A stretch of DNA of 64,000 nucleotides, from NCBI RefSeq assembly GCF_020085105.1, contig NC_058044.1, positions 24,425,206 through 24,489,205 on the forward strand. The letters run 5' to 3'. The notes beneath the pieces are model-generated. The model saw only the letters and a list, made by a program, of their open reading frames with translations, was not told where the DNA came from and searched no databases. This DNA comes from Siniperca chuatsi. Taxonomy: Eukaryota > Chordata > Actinopteri > Centrarchiformes > Sinipercidae. Numbering within the stretch: the first letter of the stretch is position 1; the number at the start of each line of letters is the position of its first letter. A program made the translations under genes and the position numbers. Below, one piece after another: positions 61,920 to 64,000 of this stretch.

Positions 61920-63633
61920 GTAAGTTGAATCGGTTCCCTTTTCTTTATCTCCTACTGTCATTTCAGAGACAGTTCTGCTGTTCATCTGTCGCTTTTGGTG
62001 TTTGTTTCTTAAACTGTCCAAACTCGATGAGGGGAAATTTCCATAACGCCGCATAATAACGCTGCAGGGTGGGAGTCCTCCGGCAGCGGAAGTGTTGGTG
62101 CTGCAAGTTGTCCTGTTTTCTTCCTCTTTTCTATCTTCTAAACACTTGCCTTTTGACTAAGTTAATCATTACTTTAGTGACACTTTGGTCAGACGTGAAT
62201 GAAGAAGTTGCTAATAATTAAAAATGTGCTGTTTAAGGTATATTTGTGTGATATCTTATGGCTCGACCTCTCCGGTATGGTTTTGCTTATTATGTTATCT
62301 ATCATAATGATAGCTAGCTTTAATGCCTTGAAAGTGAAATTAAGAACCAATGGTCAACTCTCAGCCCTTGACATTAAGAGTTTTAATCATAGTTTTTGTT
62401 ACTCTACAGCAAAATGTCAAACACAGTCGCTTTTTTTCCAGTAACCATTAGCCTGTTATAGTAAAAACATCACCTCTCATCTTCAACGCCTCCTCTGTCA
62501 AAACACTTGTGACTCCAGTACTTGGGTGCTTTGGTTTAAAGAAGTCATCCCCTCCTTGTTAATCCTGCAGGTAGTGAATTTGCAGTAACAGTAGTTTCTG
62601 TATACCTTTAGCTTTGCTGTAGAGTCAGACAGCAGAGACTCACAGAAGGTGCACCCTCTGTACACACATAAACTGGTGGGAAATGAATGGCACCTTTGTG
62701 TGTGTAAACCACACATTATTCACTCTGTATTCAACACAGTCTACTGAGATTTAAAGTAGGGAACTGGCATCACTTAGGCAGAATGGAAACACTGCTAACC
62801 CAAATACAAACTAAAATGAGGTTATGTATTATATACTGTGATGTATGAAGCACATGACTACCCTTCATGTAATACAGCCAAGGGGAAAGAGTAATTAATC
62901 TGTCTCAGTCTTTCTTTCTCCTTGGGCTCTCCTCTTTGTTTGTTTCTCTCGTAACCTGAAAGAACACTTTTAAAATAAATAACAATAAGTGCACTCAATT
63001 CATTTTGTGTTATTAATAAAACAGTACTGAACAGTATTTATCAAATACGGTGTCTGTAGGACAGAGTTTTGAAAACTGTCAAGTAGTGAGTTTGCATCGA
63101 AAGCTTGCCCAGATCCATATAGACAGTTTCTGATTTTAACTCGTATTTTTTTTTAGACTGTAATAAGGAAAGTTCTTGTTTGTCTGCTTGTGTTTAGACA
63201 AATGAATGAAACAAAGTTTTTTGTTGAAAAACATGTTAATATTCCTCAGTAAGGTATCAAAAAAAGTTTCATTATGGTATTGGCACTGAAACGCAGGTAT
63301 CATATGGCCACTAGTATCGAAAAAGTTCAGCCGACATGCAGCCCTAGTTATTAATGAATAATAACAATCTCTGAAATTTAATGGACTATCAATTGTTAGA
63401 GGGAACAAAGTTAAAAAAAAAAACAGTTTGAGACATGAGCTCTCTCTCACTCTTTTCTTTCCTTCACAGTTTTTCTTTTTTTAAGGTTAATTTCTCCTGA
63501 TCACCAAAAATGCAATGCAGCCCTGTCCTTTTTCTTAGGGATTGAAAAGCAAAACCATTTCAATAGCTGATTACTTTAAATGCTGTCCAAGTGCCACATT
63601 TTACATTAAAAAATAGTTTTCTGGTATTTTCAG
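61920..63633. other. possible intron of the unidentified right-hand gene
   Basis: Noncoding AT-rich sequence; 63230-63350 (AAGGTATCAAAAAAAGTTTC..CAGCCCTAGTTATT) looks like a worn interspersed repeat. Nothing else recognised. Confidence 0.35.
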
Positions 63634-63734
63634 TATGTAGAGGTGGTTCCTTTGGAAGAACAGATTCAGCTCAAAGGGTTCAGCATAGTTGAGGAATTTA
63701 AGCTCCTTACTTTTTGGACAACATCTTGTGTGAG
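63634..63734 (+). CDS. Candidate coding exon of an unidentified gene
   Basis: TGGTATTTTCAG| opens 101 nt with one open frame of 33 codons (YVEVVPLEEQIQLKGFSIVE, then EFKLLTFWTTSCV) closed by TGTGAG|GTAATT. The two other frames are stopped. Neighbouring sequence is noncoding. It may be an early exon of the gene whose promoter-like region is at 61.8 kb. I do not recognise the protein. Confidence 0.35.
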
Positions 63735-64000
63735 GTAATTAAATATTTTAGCTATTTCCTGTGATATCATGACTGTATCAGGTTACATGTTGGATAACAG
63801 TGGAGGCGGCAGTCTTGGTGCTATTTTAGAACAAGCAGAGGGTAGATAAGAAACTACAATGCCCTTTTTTGGTAAACATCCTTAAACAAGATTCACCTAA
63901 AATCCAATGTAAACATGCAGAGCAGAATTAATTACAAATGTCTTTGTTCAGATTTTAAAGGTTGGAGAATTTCTCTACATCAGTATGATAGATTTGTTGC

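Noticed and set aside
61800..62054. 84-codon minus-strand frame across the promoter-like region
   Set aside because: No known motif; overlaps the GC-richer promoter-like stretch where long frames are expected.

Overview
This 64 kb window is vertebrate nuclear DNA, almost certainly from a percomorph-type teleost fish. It has long introns with consensus GT-AG boundaries, many (CA)n/(GT)n microsatellites, a tRNA-headed SINE with an ATGG-repeat tail, a Tc1-like transposase relic and several fold-back DNA elements typical of fish. There is no bacterial-style gene organisation and no CRISPR array, rRNA gene or free-standing tRNA gene.

Layout: (1) About 1.8-15.8 kb, plus strand: the last twelve coding exons and 3'UTR of armh3 (C10orf76), an armadillo-like helical Golgi protein; the 5' half lies outside the window. 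(2) About 15.8-23.3 kb: intergenic, with a SINE and other repeats. (3) About 23.3-35.2 kb, plus strand: a complete nine-exon kcnip2 (KChIP2), a four-EF-hand Kv4 channel subunit predicted at 253 residues. (4) About 35.2-39.1 kb: a tail-to-tail interval with a 158 bp GT microsatellite and an AATAAA/A-tail retrocopy-like end. (5) 39.1-57.8 kb, minus strand: a complete jup (junction plakoglobin/gamma-catenin) with fourteen coding exons (727 residues) and a noncoding first exon about 10.5 kb upstream. (6) 57.9-64 kb: mostly unannotated, with weak exon candidates on both strands and a promoter-like stretch near 61.8 kb.

I rebuilt the coding exons by hand. Reading phase closes across every junction and the products align with my recollection of the human families. 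armh3 followed by kcnip2 on one strand matches human 10q24. Plakoglobin is on human chromosome 17, so the kcnip2-jup neighbourhood is a linkage difference. The three genes are not an operon; armh3 acts at the Golgi, kcnip2 at Kv4 channels and jup at desmosomes and adherens junctions.

The most notable local signals are an apparent GC-AG intron after kcnip2 exon 2, a jup splice donor whose GT is the first unit of a GT microsatellite, a diverged kcnip2 EF-hand 2 loop, a nested transposon insertion, and several unexplained exon-like open stretches. I found no convincing new multi-gene system.
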